From positions 2,604,001 through 2,668,000 of the forward strand of contig NZ_CP049037.1 of assembly GCF_011040495.1 (NCBI RefSeq): a stretch of 64,000 nt of DNA, read 5' to 3'. Made by a program: the position numbers and the translations under genes. This document shows positions 8,304-16,259 of the stretch, in pieces (position 1 is the first letter of the stretch; each line of letters starts with the position of its first letter). Source of the DNA: Pseudohalocynthiibacter aestuariivivens (GTDB taxonomy: Bacteria > Pseudomonadota > Alphaproteobacteria > Rhodobacterales > Rhodobacteraceae). The notes below the pieces were generated by a model. That model did no database searches and was not told the DNA's origin. It saw only the letters and a program-made list of their open reading frames with translations.

Positions 8304-9100
8304 CTTTGGTCAACGATCCCTTGTCCAATATACCCTCTCGCCCCAGCGTCACGGGGACGGGGCAGCCGATTATCTTCGTGCATGGCAATGCCTCGACCCG
8401 AGAGGTCTGGACAGATGTCGTCGGGCATCTGAAGGACGATCATTGCTGTATTTCCTATGACTTGCGTGGTCATGGGGATGGCTGTCCCTCAGATGATACC
8501 CTCAGTCTGGACCAACTGGTTGAGGATTTGGAGAAGGTCCGTGCAGCGACGGGACACCAGCGAGTGGCATTGGTTGGGCATTCCCTCGGCGCCTTCATCG
8601 TTGCTCGCTACGCCGAACGCCATCCGGGACGAGTTGACTGGATCAGCTTGATGGCAATGCCTGCAGGGCGCACAGAGGGCGATAAAAAAAGTGCCGCAGA
8701 TTTACTGCAAAAGATGAAAACGATGGGTGTGGCGCAAACGATGCCTGTGCTGTCGTCGTCTTGGTACACGGAAAGCTTCACCGCCTCCCATCCCGGCGCT
8801 TTACAGAAGCGGCTAGATCAGGTTTTGGCGATCGATGAGGCGGTATTCCTGCGTTTCTATGGGCTGTACAGCTGTGTTGATGTTGATGCGTCACTGCCCC
8901 ACATCGCCAAGCCAGCGTTGATTATGACCGGTGAACATGCCCGTGGTTGCGGCGCTGAAGTCGCTGCGAACGTGGCAGGACTGATGCACGATGCATCCAC
9001 AGTCGTGTTCGCCGATATGAAGAATGGCATCCTCACTGAGATCCCTGAAAAGGTGGCGCAGAGTTTGCATGAGTTTGCCGCCAGCATCAGGGAAATCTGA
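8300..9100 (+). CDS. Alpha/beta hydrolase homologue lacking two triad residues
   Basis: 266 residues, a paralogue of the hydrolase at 6071-6862 that aligns along its whole length (DLRGHG, GHSLG, AGRTE and WYT motifs shared). Ser95 in GHSLGA is present, but the acid position (Asp213 in the paralogue) is Ala214 in TGEHARGC, and the His position is Asn242 in MKNGILTEIP. If this alignment is right the classical Ser-Asp-His triad is broken, so it may bind rather than hydrolyse, or use a different mechanism (His213 is near the acid site). The GTG start overlaps the tautomerase stop. It is the last gene of the operon. Confidence 0.85.
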   Translation: MTLVNDPLSNIPSRPSVTGTGQPIIFVHGNASTREVWTDVVGHLKDDHCCISYDLRGHGDGCPSDDTLSLDQLVEDLEKVRAATGHQRVALVGHSLGAFIVARYAERHPGRVDWISLMAMPAGRTEGDKKSAADLLQKMKTMGVAQTMPVLSSSWYTESFTASHPGALQKRLDQVLAIDEAVFLRFYGLYSCVDVDASLPHIAKPALIMTGEHARGCGAEVAANVAGLMHDASTVVFADMKNGILTEIPEKVAQSLHEFAASIREI

Positions 9101-9447
9101 GCACAGTGAAACTTGGGGCAACCATACAGATCCCGCACATTCAGGCGAAGGTTAGATTCTCTGGATGCAGCTGACGATCGAACCTAACGGCCATCTACTC
9201 AGGAGCATGCACTAAATGCAGTTTCCATCAATCTTTCGATTTTTCAAATCGTTGCAATGCGAACCAAATTGCTCTCGGTCGAGAAAAAATCGGAACCAGA
9301 TTTTTCGGGATAATCGCGAAAATTGGGCTGTGGAAGCTCTTTACGTCTCGTTACAATGAACGCGCCCATCTGTAACTTGGACGGGTCCTCGAGACGGCAT
9401 TTTCAAGTTAACTCGCCAACTTTTCTAGCTGGTATGTCGATTTTTGA

Positions 9448-9603
9448 TCAAGCGGCATGTGCCGCAGATTTCGACACCTCGAAAGCGCTGAGCCGATGGT
9501 AGTGGATGGCAAAAGCGGAACGACGGCGGGCTGGGACGGAGAAGGAATTTCGGGTTGCGGACTGCATGGAGACGAAGCGCCGCAAGCCACTCTGTGATCG
9601 GAA
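9448..9603 (-). mobile_element. IS6-type transposase C-terminal remnant
   Basis: A 51-codon minus-strand frame ending in a stop at 9448-9450 reads FRSQSGLRRFVSMQSATRNS and later AFAIHYHRLSAFEV. This matches the conserved C-terminal end of IS6-family transposases (the RFKS...AQRF(V/L)S...A..N.F pattern with a terminal His/Arg-rich tail). The frame is closed upstream by a TAG at the point where the usual KM-x-GF motif would be. No terminal inverted repeats were found. It is recognised from memory of the family only. Confidence 0.45.
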
Positions 9604-9621
9604 GCCCTACATTACTCGCTC

Positions 9622-9765
9622 TCATTCCCGGAAAGGCAAGTGGTTGATCCCTGCCTTGCGGCAAATCTCCGCAACCTGCGTGCCTTCCGCGCCCAGCTTT
9701 AAAATGAACGTCGTCTGTGGTCCGAAAACCGTGATGTCTTCACCGTTCTCAGATCCTCTCTCCAT
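9622..9765 (-). mobile_element. IS3-family OrfA N-terminal remnant
   Basis: A 47-codon minus-strand frame starts with ATG at 9765 and contains TFILKLGAEGTQVAEICRKA followed by GIN, the helix-turn-helix start of IS3-family OrfA proteins (compare FILKQAEEGT-V-EVCRKAGI in the family). It stops at 9622 where OrfA would continue with a W-x-x-K-Y segment, so it is truncated. It abuts the IS6-type remnant on the same strand, suggesting one element inserted into or recombined with the other. Confidence 0.45.
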
Positions 9766-9825
9766 CCGCTTTGTTACCGTGACGATCAATCACCTGAGGC
9801 ATATAGAAAACAAGCTTCTGCTTTT

Positions 9826-10743
9826 TCAGATCTCGATAGCATCCGGTCGCGCGAACGAAGTGATGATGTCTTCCATGACAGCCTGTGCGCGGGAACTGCG
9901 CGAACCAGCGGGTAACACACATTCGAATAACGCGTCGTAATTGGTCTTTTCGGGCAGCACGGCCTTCATTTCGCCCCTCTCAATCCACTGTTGGGCGCAA
10001 TGTTCAGGTAGATGACCTATGAAACGCCCCGACAGGATTGCTGCAGTGATCCCCTCCATGCTGCCGCTTTTTATTGCATCAATTGCGGGCTTCATTGATC
10101 CCGGTTTCAGCATACCGCCGTAATAGGATCGCGCCGCGTAGTCGAACCTGTCGATTTCCTGTGGTGTTGGTGGTGTCTTTGGGGAGTAGAGCGGGTGTTG
10201 CCGTCCGCAGCACAGGACCTGAGTTTCATTGAACAGCGGCAGATAGCGTAGCCCCGGCGCGTGGTTGGGGAAAGTATGAATGCCCAGATGAATCTTTTGC
10301 TCCAACACCAGCCGTTCGATTTCCAGAGGATTCATCACGTTCAACTGCAAGGTCACTGCAGGTAGCTGATCGCGCGCGGCCGTGATGACCTTGTCTAGCT
10401 GAAAAACGGCGTGGCCCAGCAACGAATCCGCGGTGGCGATCCGTAACTCACCGGTGATTTCACCACCCAATTCGCTGACGTGGCTGACAAAGCGGTCGCA
10501 ATCCTGCAACAACTCCTTGGCCAGACGGTACACTTGGTGGCCGTCTTCGGTCAGCGCGAAGCCCGCCCGTCCCCGCCGACACAGGCGTAACCTCAGCCGA
10601 GTCTCCAAATTGTTCATCTGTGTGCTGATGGTGGACTGACTGACGTTCAACGCCAGTTGCGCGCGGGAAAACCCGCCTGCATCCACGACAGCAAGAAATA
10701 CACGTAAGAGGTGCAGATCAGGATTGGTTAAGGCGCTCAGCAT
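9826..10743 (-). CDS. LysR-family transcriptional regulator
   Basis: 305-residue LysR regulator. The DNA-binding domain (about residues 8-66) includes LALNVSQSTISTQMNNLETR and the wing RRGRAGFALTEDG. The effector domain follows. It is divergent from the ureohydrolase-kinase-PLP enzyme operon starting near 10857, with 113 bp between starts, the usual arrangement for a LysR activator and its target. Repeated GCATRAATGTAT elements in the gap (10760-10818) are candidate binding sites. The effector is unknown; an amine or amino acid is a guess from the controlled genes. Confidence 0.9.
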   Translation of the reverse strand: MLSALTNPDLHLLRVFLAVVDAGGFSRAQLALNVSQSTISTQMNNLETRLRLRLCRRGRAGFALTEDGHQVYRLAKELLQDCDRFVSHVSELGGEITGELRIATADSLLGHAVFQLDKVITAARDQLPAVTLQLNVMNPLEIERLVLEQKIHLGIHTFPNHAPGLRYLPLFNETQVLCCGRQHPLYSPKTPPTPQEIDRFDYAARSYYGGMLKPGSMKPAIDAIKSGSMEGITAAILSGRFIGHLPEHCAQQWIERGEMKAVLPEKTNYDALFECVLPAGSRSSRAQAVMEDIITSFARPDAIEI

Positions 10744-10759
10744 ATCTTTTCAACGATTA

Positions 10760-10818
10760 GCATGAATGTATTTATGGGATAATACAGATTGTTTCGGGGT
10801 AAAAAAGCATAAATGTAT
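10760..10818. promoter_or_regulatory. Direct repeats of GCATRAATGTAT in the divergent LysR/ureohydrolase promoter
   Basis: GCATGAATGTAT at 10760-10771 and GCATAAATGTAT at 10807-10818 match at 11 of 12 positions, with starts 47 bp apart. The first copy continues into TTATG, giving a partial palindrome CATgAATgtATTtATG. The repeats fill the short divergent gap and are good candidates for LysR sites. Confidence 0.4.
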
Positions 10819-10856
10819 GGATCAATCAGTAATCAAAAAGCGATGGTGTGCCTGCC

Positions 10857-11822
10857 GTGACCCAATTCATTTCCCCGTCTCAGCCCGACAATCTTGCGCC
10901 GCGCTATACCGGCCTACCCACGTTCATGCGTGCGCCGGTGGCACAAACGCTTGACGATATAGACATTGGCCTGCTTGGCATCCCGTATGATGGCGCTCTG
11001 ACCAACCGCCCCGGTGCGCGCCACGGTCCGCGCGAGGTGCGCAACCAATCCAGTCTGATGCGAACGATCAACCATGCCACTCGCGTAAATCCGTACGAGC
11101 TATGCCGGGTCGCAGATGTGGGCGATGTCCCTTTCCAGAGGGTCTTTGACATCGAGGCCACGCATCGCGACATTGAGGCGTTCGTCAGCCAGTTGACCGA
11201 GCGGAACATTCTGCCGCTCAGTTGTGGGGGGGATCATTCGGTCAGTCTGCCGCTTCTGCGCTCGGTATCCAAGGCTGCGGGAGGCCCCGTGGCGCTGATC
11301 CATGTGGATGCCCATACCGACACCTGGGACAGCTTTCAGGGATCGAAGTTCAATCACGGCGCCCCATTCCGCCGCGCCCATGAGGAGGGGTTGATCGACC
11401 CGACGAAAACGGTGCAGATCGGCATTCGCGGGGCACAGAATGTCTCGGAAGGGTGGGACTATTCCGAACAGGCCGGCATGCGGGTCATGTTCGTGGAAGA
11501 GGTCCAGGCCCGTGGCATTGATGCGGTGGTTGCCGAAACGCGCGATATCGTCGGCGACATGCCGGTTTATCTAAGCTTTGACATCGACAGTATAGACCCG
11601 GCTTTTGCACCCGGCACCGGAACACCGGAAATTGCCGGGCTGACCACACCCGAGGCGATGGCGCTGATCCGCGGTTTGCGCAAGCTGAACTATGTGGGGG
11701 CCGACATGGTCGAGGTTTCGCCCCCCCTCGATCCCAGCGGGTTGACGGCGCTGACCGGCGCGACGGTAATGTACGAACTGCTATGTCTTCTGGCCGAAGC
11801 GCGGGTCGGAGCAGCCTCATGA
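10857..11822 (+). CDS. Agmatinase/ureohydrolase-family enzyme
   Basis: About 321 residues of the arginase/agmatinase family. The dinuclear Mn motifs are all present: CGGDHSVSLP, HVDAHTDTWD and SFDIDSIDPAFAPGTGTPE. Such enzymes hydrolyse a guanidino group to an amine plus urea. Known members act on agmatine, guanidinobutyrate, guanidinopropionate or related compounds, and the choice cannot be made here. The start is uncertain (GTG at 10848 or 10857; neither has a clear ribosome site). The stop overlaps the ATGATG of the next gene. Co-transcription with a kinase and a PLP phospho-lyase-like enzyme suggests that the freed amine is processed further. Confidence 0.87.
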   Translation: MTQFISPSQPDNLAPRYTGLPTFMRAPVAQTLDDIDIGLLGIPYDGALTNRPGARHGPREVRNQSSLMRTINHATRVNPYELCRVADVGDVPFQRVFDIEATHRDIEAFVSQLTERNILPLSCGGDHSVSLPLLRSVSKAAGGPVALIHVDAHTDTWDSFQGSKFNHGAPFRRAHEEGLIDPTKTVQIGIRGAQNVSEGWDYSEQAGMRVMFVEEVQARGIDAVVAETRDIVGDMPVYLSFDIDSIDPAFAPGTGTPEIAGLTTPEAMALIRGLRKLNYVGADMVEVSPPLDPSGLTALTGATVMYELLCLLAEARVGAAS

Positions 11823-12889
11823 TGCAACCCGATCCCAGCTGCAGCGGTGGCGAGGGTGCACTGGCCGGGTCTTATACGCCAATAGAGCCGGACCGTGCGC
11901 GCAAGATTCTGGAGCAGAATTTTGGCCTGACCGGAACGCTGAAGCGGTTCGATACGGAAAAGGATGACACGTTTCGCGTAAAGACCGCCTCGGGTGCGCT
12001 CTTTGTCCTCAAAATCGCCAACCCGGATGAAGATCACGCCGAGCTGGATTTTCAGAACTCCATCCTGCGCCACGTTCAGGCTCGGGACCAGAACCTGCCG
12101 GTGCCCCGCGTCGTGTCCTCAGGCAACGGGCGCGACATCACCACTATCACCGATCTGGATGGTCAGACACGGCACGTGCGCGTGCTGACCTTCCTTGAGG
12201 GTACGCCGCTGTGTGAAACCAACTCGGACCCGGCGCAGCGCCGCCAGATCGGTCGCATTCTAGCACGGCTGCGGCTGGCCATGACCGGGTTCACCCACCC
12301 TTGGCAGGACCGCGTTTATCCATGGGATGTTCAGCATCTGCTAAAGTTCGCACATCTTCTGGATGAGGTAGAGGACCCCACCCAGCGGGACGCGCTTGCG
12401 CAGGGGCTGGAACGTTACCGCGCGATCGCCCCGCGCGTGAAGGGATTGCGCCGGCAGGTTCTGCACAATGATTTCAGCAAATCCAATATTGTGGTGGATC
12501 ATGGTGACCCTGCTTTCGTCAAAGGGATCATAGATTTCGGCGATTCCGTTAACACAGCCATCGCCATCGACGTAGCGACGGCTCTGCTGAACCAGCTACC
12601 CGAACAGCCGCATGACGATCTGTTCTATCGCGGGCGCGATGTGCTGGAGGGCTATCTGGAACGAACCGACCTGACCGAAGAGGAACTGGCGCTCATCCCG
12701 CACTTGGTGATGGCCCGGGTGGTGGTACGTGCCCTACTGACCCTGTGGCGCGCCAAGCTATTTCCCGAAAATGAACGCTATATCATGCGCAACACCGCGC
12801 AAGGCTGGCACCAGTTGGACTGGTTTCTGGCTCATACCCCGGATGAGATATCCGCCTTGCTGACCCAATATTCTGCTCCGAAAGGATAA
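11819..12889 (+). CDS. APH-fold small-molecule kinase (hydroxylysine kinase-like)
   Basis: 356 residues of the aminoglycoside phosphotransferase fold. VLHNDFSKSNIVV is the Brenner catalytic loop (HxDxxxxN) and GIIDFGDSVN supplies the Mg-binding Asp. The arrangement resembles hydroxylysine kinase (AGPHD1-like) proteins. The start at 11819 overlaps the ureohydrolase stop by 4 bp; an upstream in-frame ATG at 11783 would overlap by 40 bp and is less likely. The partner gene 4 bp downstream encodes a class-III PLP enzyme close to the phospho-lyases that act on phosphoethanolamine or 5-phosphohydroxylysine. Kinase plus phospho-lyase would remove a hydroxyl and an amine from an amino alcohol. The substrate is inferred. 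Confidence 0.8.
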   Translation: MMQPDPSCSGGEGALAGSYTPIEPDRARKILEQNFGLTGTLKRFDTEKDDTFRVKTASGALFVLKIANPDEDHAELDFQNSILRHVQARDQNLPVPRVVSSGNGRDITTITDLDGQTRHVRVLTFLEGTPLCETNSDPAQRRQIGRILARLRLAMTGFTHPWQDRVYPWDVQHLLKFAHLLDEVEDPTQRDALAQGLERYRAIAPRVKGLRRQVLHNDFSKSNIVVDHGDPAFVKGIIDFGDSVNTAIAIDVATALLNQLPEQPHDDLFYRGRDVLEGYLERTDLTEEELALIPHLVMARVVVRALLTLWRAKLFPENERYIMRNTAQGWHQLDWFLAHTPDEISALLTQYSAPKG

Positions 12890-12893
12890 CGAT

Positions 12894-14246
12894 ATGACCA
12901 CCAATCTCCAACGCCCCAAACGTGGCAAGATGGTGAACGGATTTGATCCCGCGCAGGCCGACGCACTGGATGCCCGCACCCGCGAAATGGTCGATCGGCG
13001 GGCACGGCTTCTTGGGCCTGCTTATCGCTTGTTCTACGCCAACCCGGTGGAATTCGCCCACGCCGAGGGGGTGATGATGTACGACAGCGACGGCAATGAA
13101 TATCTGGATGCGTATAACAACGTGGTCTCTGTGGGCCATTGCCATCCGCATGTGAATGCCGCCGTCAAGGCTCAGATGGACAAGCTCTGCACCCATACCC
13201 GCTATATGCAAGACGGGATCTTGGACTATGCCGAAATGTTGCTCGATACGTTCGAGGAGGACATCGCACATGTGATGTTCACCTGCACCGGCTCGGAAGC
13301 GAACGATCTGGCTCTGCGCATGGCCAAGTACCATACCGGCAACGAAGGGATCATCGTTACCTCTGAGGCATATCATGGCAATTCCGAGCTGACCTCGGGC
13401 TTTTCACCCTCCATGGGCGAGAATTCTCGGCTGGGCACTTGGGTTCGGCGCGTACCCGCGCCTGATACTTACCGGGTAGCGGCGGAAAACATGGGCGAAT
13501 GGCTGGCCGCGCATGTGGCCGAGCAAATTCATGATCTTCAACGCCGCGGTCAGGGGCTGGCGGCGTTTGTCGCAGATTCCCTGTTTTCCTCCGACGGCAT
13601 ATTCGCCAATGACCCAGAACTTCTGACGCCAGTCCTGAAGGTCGTGCGCGACGCAGGCGGCATTTTTGTCGCGGATGAGGTACAGTGCGGGTTCGCCCGG
13701 ACCGGCAGTGATATGTGGGGCTATCAGCGCCACCGCGTGGTGCCCGAGATCGTGACCATGGGCAAGCCGATGGGCAATGGCTATCCAGTGGCGGGCATCG
13801 CCGTGCAGTCGCATATTTGTGAGGCTTTCGGGCATGACATGCGTTACTTCAACACCTTCGGCGGCAACACCGTGGCCATGGCTGCGGCACGCGCCACGCT
13901 CGAAGTAATCCAGAATGAAAACCTGATGGAAAACGCGCGCAAGACCGGCGCGGTGCTGATGGAGGGGCTGCGCGATCTGGCAAAGGCTGATGCACGGATC
14001 GGCGACGTGCGCGGCACGGGGCTGTATATGGGCGTGGAGATGGTCAAGGATCGCGCCACGCGAGACCCCGACAGCGCGCTTGCCCTTGCGCTGGTCAACG
14101 AAATGCGTGCACGCCGGGTATTGATCTCGGCTACGGCGGCAAATGCGAATGTCCTGAAGATCCGCCCACAGCTATGTTTCAGCACGGATCACGCCGACCG
14201 GTTCTTGACTGAATTGAAAGGGGCGCTGGCCAGCGTAACAGCCTGA
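12894..14246 (+). CDS. Class-III PLP enzyme, phospho-lyase-like (AGXT2L subgroup)
   Basis: 450 residues of the class-III aminotransferase fold. The PLP lysine is Lys291 in MGKPMGNGYP, and Asp261/Glu262 (FVADEVQCGF) hold the pyridine nitrogen. LGPAYRLFYANPVEFAHAEG and VSVGHCHPHV are typical of the ethanolamine-phosphate / 5-phosphohydroxylysine phospho-lyase subgroup rather than ordinary transaminases. The reaction would be elimination of phosphate and ammonia to give an aldehyde. The preceding kinase supports this reading. A plain omega-transaminase remains possible. Confidence 0.8.
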   Translation: MTTNLQRPKRGKMVNGFDPAQADALDARTREMVDRRARLLGPAYRLFYANPVEFAHAEGVMMYDSDGNEYLDAYNNVVSVGHCHPHVNAAVKAQMDKLCTHTRYMQDGILDYAEMLLDTFEEDIAHVMFTCTGSEANDLALRMAKYHTGNEGIIVTSEAYHGNSELTSGFSPSMGENSRLGTWVRRVPAPDTYRVAAENMGEWLAAHVAEQIHDLQRRGQGLAAFVADSLFSSDGIFANDPELLTPVLKVVRDAGGIFVADEVQCGFARTGSDMWGYQRHRVVPEIVTMGKPMGNGYPVAGIAVQSHICEAFGHDMRYFNTFGGNTVAMAAARATLEVIQNENLMENARKTGAVLMEGLRDLAKADARIGDVRGTGLYMGVEMVKDRATRDPDSALALALVNEMRARRVLISATAANANVLKIRPQLCFSTDHADRFLTELKGALASVTA

Positions 14247-14522
14247 TGCTGAAGCGAGGAAGCGAGCATGTAGCTGGAGGCTGTTGGATTGTCGGGCCTT
14301 AACGTCCCCGCAGCACCGATACGCATATTCAGATCACGCGGCCCGGATTCCCGGCTTCAGGGGTGTCTCGTTAAATAGCCAACTGTCCCGAGGTGGCCCC
14401 TAAGAGGGAAGCTGCGATACGCCACCCGCCTGTCACGTCAACGCTGGTGCGGTGGCGATCCCTCGGTTCGGGCCAGAATTGAGCATGCCCCTACAGTCAT
14501 ATCCGATACCGCATATCTTTAA
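14247..14522. other. Intergenic region between convergent operons
   Basis: No gene or recognisable element before the hairpin at 14523-14562. Short open frames here have no coding character. Confidence 0.5.
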
Positions 14523-14562
14523 GGCGGAGCCAAACCAATCGCTTGCCGGTTTGGGCTCCGCC
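14523..14562. terminator. Hairpin between convergent operons, probable bidirectional terminator
   Basis: GGCGGAGCCAAACC and GGTTTGGGCTCCGCC form a 14-bp stem with one bulged G and an 11-nt loop. It lies between the convergent ends of the PLP enzyme gene (14246) and the deacetylase gene (14580). There is no strong T tract on either side (CTTAAAGATAT follows on the minus strand), so termination may be partial. Confidence 0.6.
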
Positions 14563-14579
14563 CCTTGCGCTAAGCTCGG

Positions 14580-15491
14580 TCAGACCTTGCCTTGAAGTTC
14601 GGCAGGCACCTGATTTTCGGCGTGATAAGGCAGGTGGTCGACCCGTGGCGCATACTCGCCCGATTTCTCCACCATGGCCACATGGGCTGCGATCTCTTCT
14701 AATGTTGCGAACCACACATCACCTGTGTTCAGCATGTATTCGATCATCTTCTCGACCCGCTGCCAGCGCGACAATCGCCCACTGACGAACGGGTGCCATA
14801 CCCCCACCCACAGACCGCCAGGACAGGCGCGCAAAGCTTCGAATTCGGCCATGAACACCTCCATGGCGCGCTCCGGTGCCTGCACGGCGAACATGTAATC
14901 CAGATCCGGCGCATGCACATAGGGCGGCCAGTCATCCGTGGCCCAGCTTACCGGCAGTTCCATGATACGACCCTTGCCGGTCTCCAGCACATAAGGCACT
15001 TCGTCCCCCATGAGCGAGCTGTCATAGACAAATCCCTCCTGAGCCAAGAAACCGGGTGTTTTTGAAGACATGTGATAGAGTGGTGACCGGTTGCCACGCG
15101 GGCGCTGGCCGGTGTGACGTTCGATAATCTCGATACTGCGGCACATCCAGTCATGTTCCTGCGCTGCGCTCAGGCTGTTGGGTGCCTCATGGATATAACC
15201 GTGATGACCTATCTCGTGGCCATCCTTCACGATGGCTTCTACCGCCTTGGGGTGGTTCTCGACGCACCAGGCAGGCATGAAGAAGCTCTGGGTCAGACCG
15301 AACCGACGATAGGTGTCGAGGATACGCGGAATCGCCACCTCGGGCCCATACCGCAGCATCGAGGTGGCCGAAAGCTTGTCGCCCGCCCCCGCACCATGGT
15401 GAATATGCACAAGGCTGTCAGCATCCATATCCAAAGTGATGGCACAAGCCACCTTGGCGCCGTTGGGCCATGGAACGGGTCTTTGCAGCAT
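14580..15491 (-). CDS. Polysaccharide deacetylase-family (NodB-domain) hydrolase
   Basis: 303 residues of the NodB-homology, CE4-like fold in the allantoinase (PuuE)/deacetylase subgroup. TLDMDADS provides the metal-binding Asp pair, GHEIGHHGYIHEAP the His ligands, and RGNRSPLYHMS the next conserved motif. No signal peptide is present, so the enzyme is cytoplasmic and more likely acts on a small amide or cyclic compound than on cell-wall polysaccharide. It is the last gene of a minus-strand operon with two SDRs and a NitT/TauT-type importer, which suggests a hydrolytic step on the imported compound. The substrate is not known. Confidence 0.82.
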   Translation of the reverse strand: MLQRPVPWPNGAKVACAITLDMDADSLVHIHHGAGAGDKLSATSMLRYGPEVAIPRILDTYRRFGLTQSFFMPAWCVENHPKAVEAIVKDGHEIGHHGYIHEAPNSLSAAQEHDWMCRSIEIIERHTGQRPRGNRSPLYHMSSKTPGFLAQEGFVYDSSLMGDEVPYVLETGKGRIMELPVSWATDDWPPYVHAPDLDYMFAVQAPERAMEVFMAEFEALRACPGGLWVGVWHPFVSGRLSRWQRVEKMIEYMLNTGDVWFATLEEIAAHVAMVEKSGEYAPRVDHLPYHAENQVPAELQGKV

Positions 15492-15518
15492 GGGTCGAAC
15501 TCCTGTCTTTGTGGTGTC

Positions 15519-16259
15519 TCAGATCATCACGGCGCCGCCATTGGGGCTAAGTGTCTGGCCGGTGAAAAATCCGGCTTCGGGGCCGCAGAGAAAACGCACC
15601 ACTCCGGAGATTTCACTGACCTTGCCAACCCGGCCAAGCGGATTGTCCAGTTCCTTATCGATCCAGGCCTGCGACATGTTTTCCAGCGCCAGCATGGGCG
15701 TATCCACTGGTCCCGGCGCCACGCTGTTGACAAGGATGTCGGGCGCCAGTTCCCGTGCCAAAGACCGAGTGAGCCCCACAACACCCGCCTTTGAAGCGCA
15801 GTACGCGGAAAATTCAGCCCGACCAAGATAAGCTAGTTCCGAAGAAATCAGGATGATCCGCCCCGTTCCGGCCACCTGCATCGTTCGCGCCGCGCCCTGC
15901 GCAATCAGGAAGGCACCCCGCAGGTTAACCGCAACGATCCGGTCAAACTCGTCCACATCCATCTCCGTCACCGGCGCTTCGCTCAGGATACCGGCGGCAT
16001 TCACGGCCACGTTCAGCGGCCCGCGTCTTGCGATCTGATCGAACAGCATGGCGACCGACGTGGCGTCGGAAACATCACAGGTCACGCCTATCGCCTGCCC
16101 GCCCGCGTCGGCGATAGCGGCCACAGTGTCGTCGGGTGCGCGTTGGTCGGCAGCGATTATCTCGGCCCCGGCCCCCGCCAGCGCCCGGGCGATCCCCGCG
16201 CCGATCCCTTGGGCCGCACCGGTCACCAACGCTCGCTGCCCGCGCAATTCATCGCTCAT
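15519..16259 (-). CDS. Short-chain dehydrogenase/reductase (SDR)
   Basis: 246-residue classical SDR. TGAAQGIGAG is the NAD(P)-binding motif, NAAG is present as VNAAGIL, Ser is in ILISSELAY, and the catalytic YxxxK is YCASK. It ends in a GG-x-V-M-I tail. The start was set at 16259 because it overlaps the stop of the upstream SDR by 4 bp; the long open frame further upstream is antisense-like and overlaps the neighbour fully. Asp in IIAADQRAP after strand 2 suggests NAD rather than NADP. It works with the paralogous SDR next door, perhaps on successive alcohol/ketone steps. Confidence 0.9.
   Translation of the reverse strand: MSDELRGQRALVTGAAQGIGAGIARALAGAGAEIIAADQRAPDDTVAAIADAGGQAIGVTCDVSDATSVAMLFDQIARRGPLNVAVNAAGILSEAPVTEMDVDEFDRIVAVNLRGAFLIAQGAARTMQVAGTGRIILISSELAYLGRAEFSAYCASKAGVVGLTRSLARELAPDILVNSVAPGPVDTPMLALENMSQAWIDKELDNPLGRVGKVSEISGVVRFLCGPEAGFFTGQTLSPNGGAVMI

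Larger units (their letters stand above)
9101..9825. other. Gene-free region with insertion-sequence scars
   Basis: 725 bp between the hydrolase operon and a convergent LysR gene. No intact gene was found. Positions 9448-9603 and 9622-9765 hold transposase remnants described separately. 9101-9447 is moderately AT-rich and shows nothing recognisable. A 144-codon open frame at 9506-9940 is antisense to the remnants and the LysR gene and is not considered real. Confidence 0.6.
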
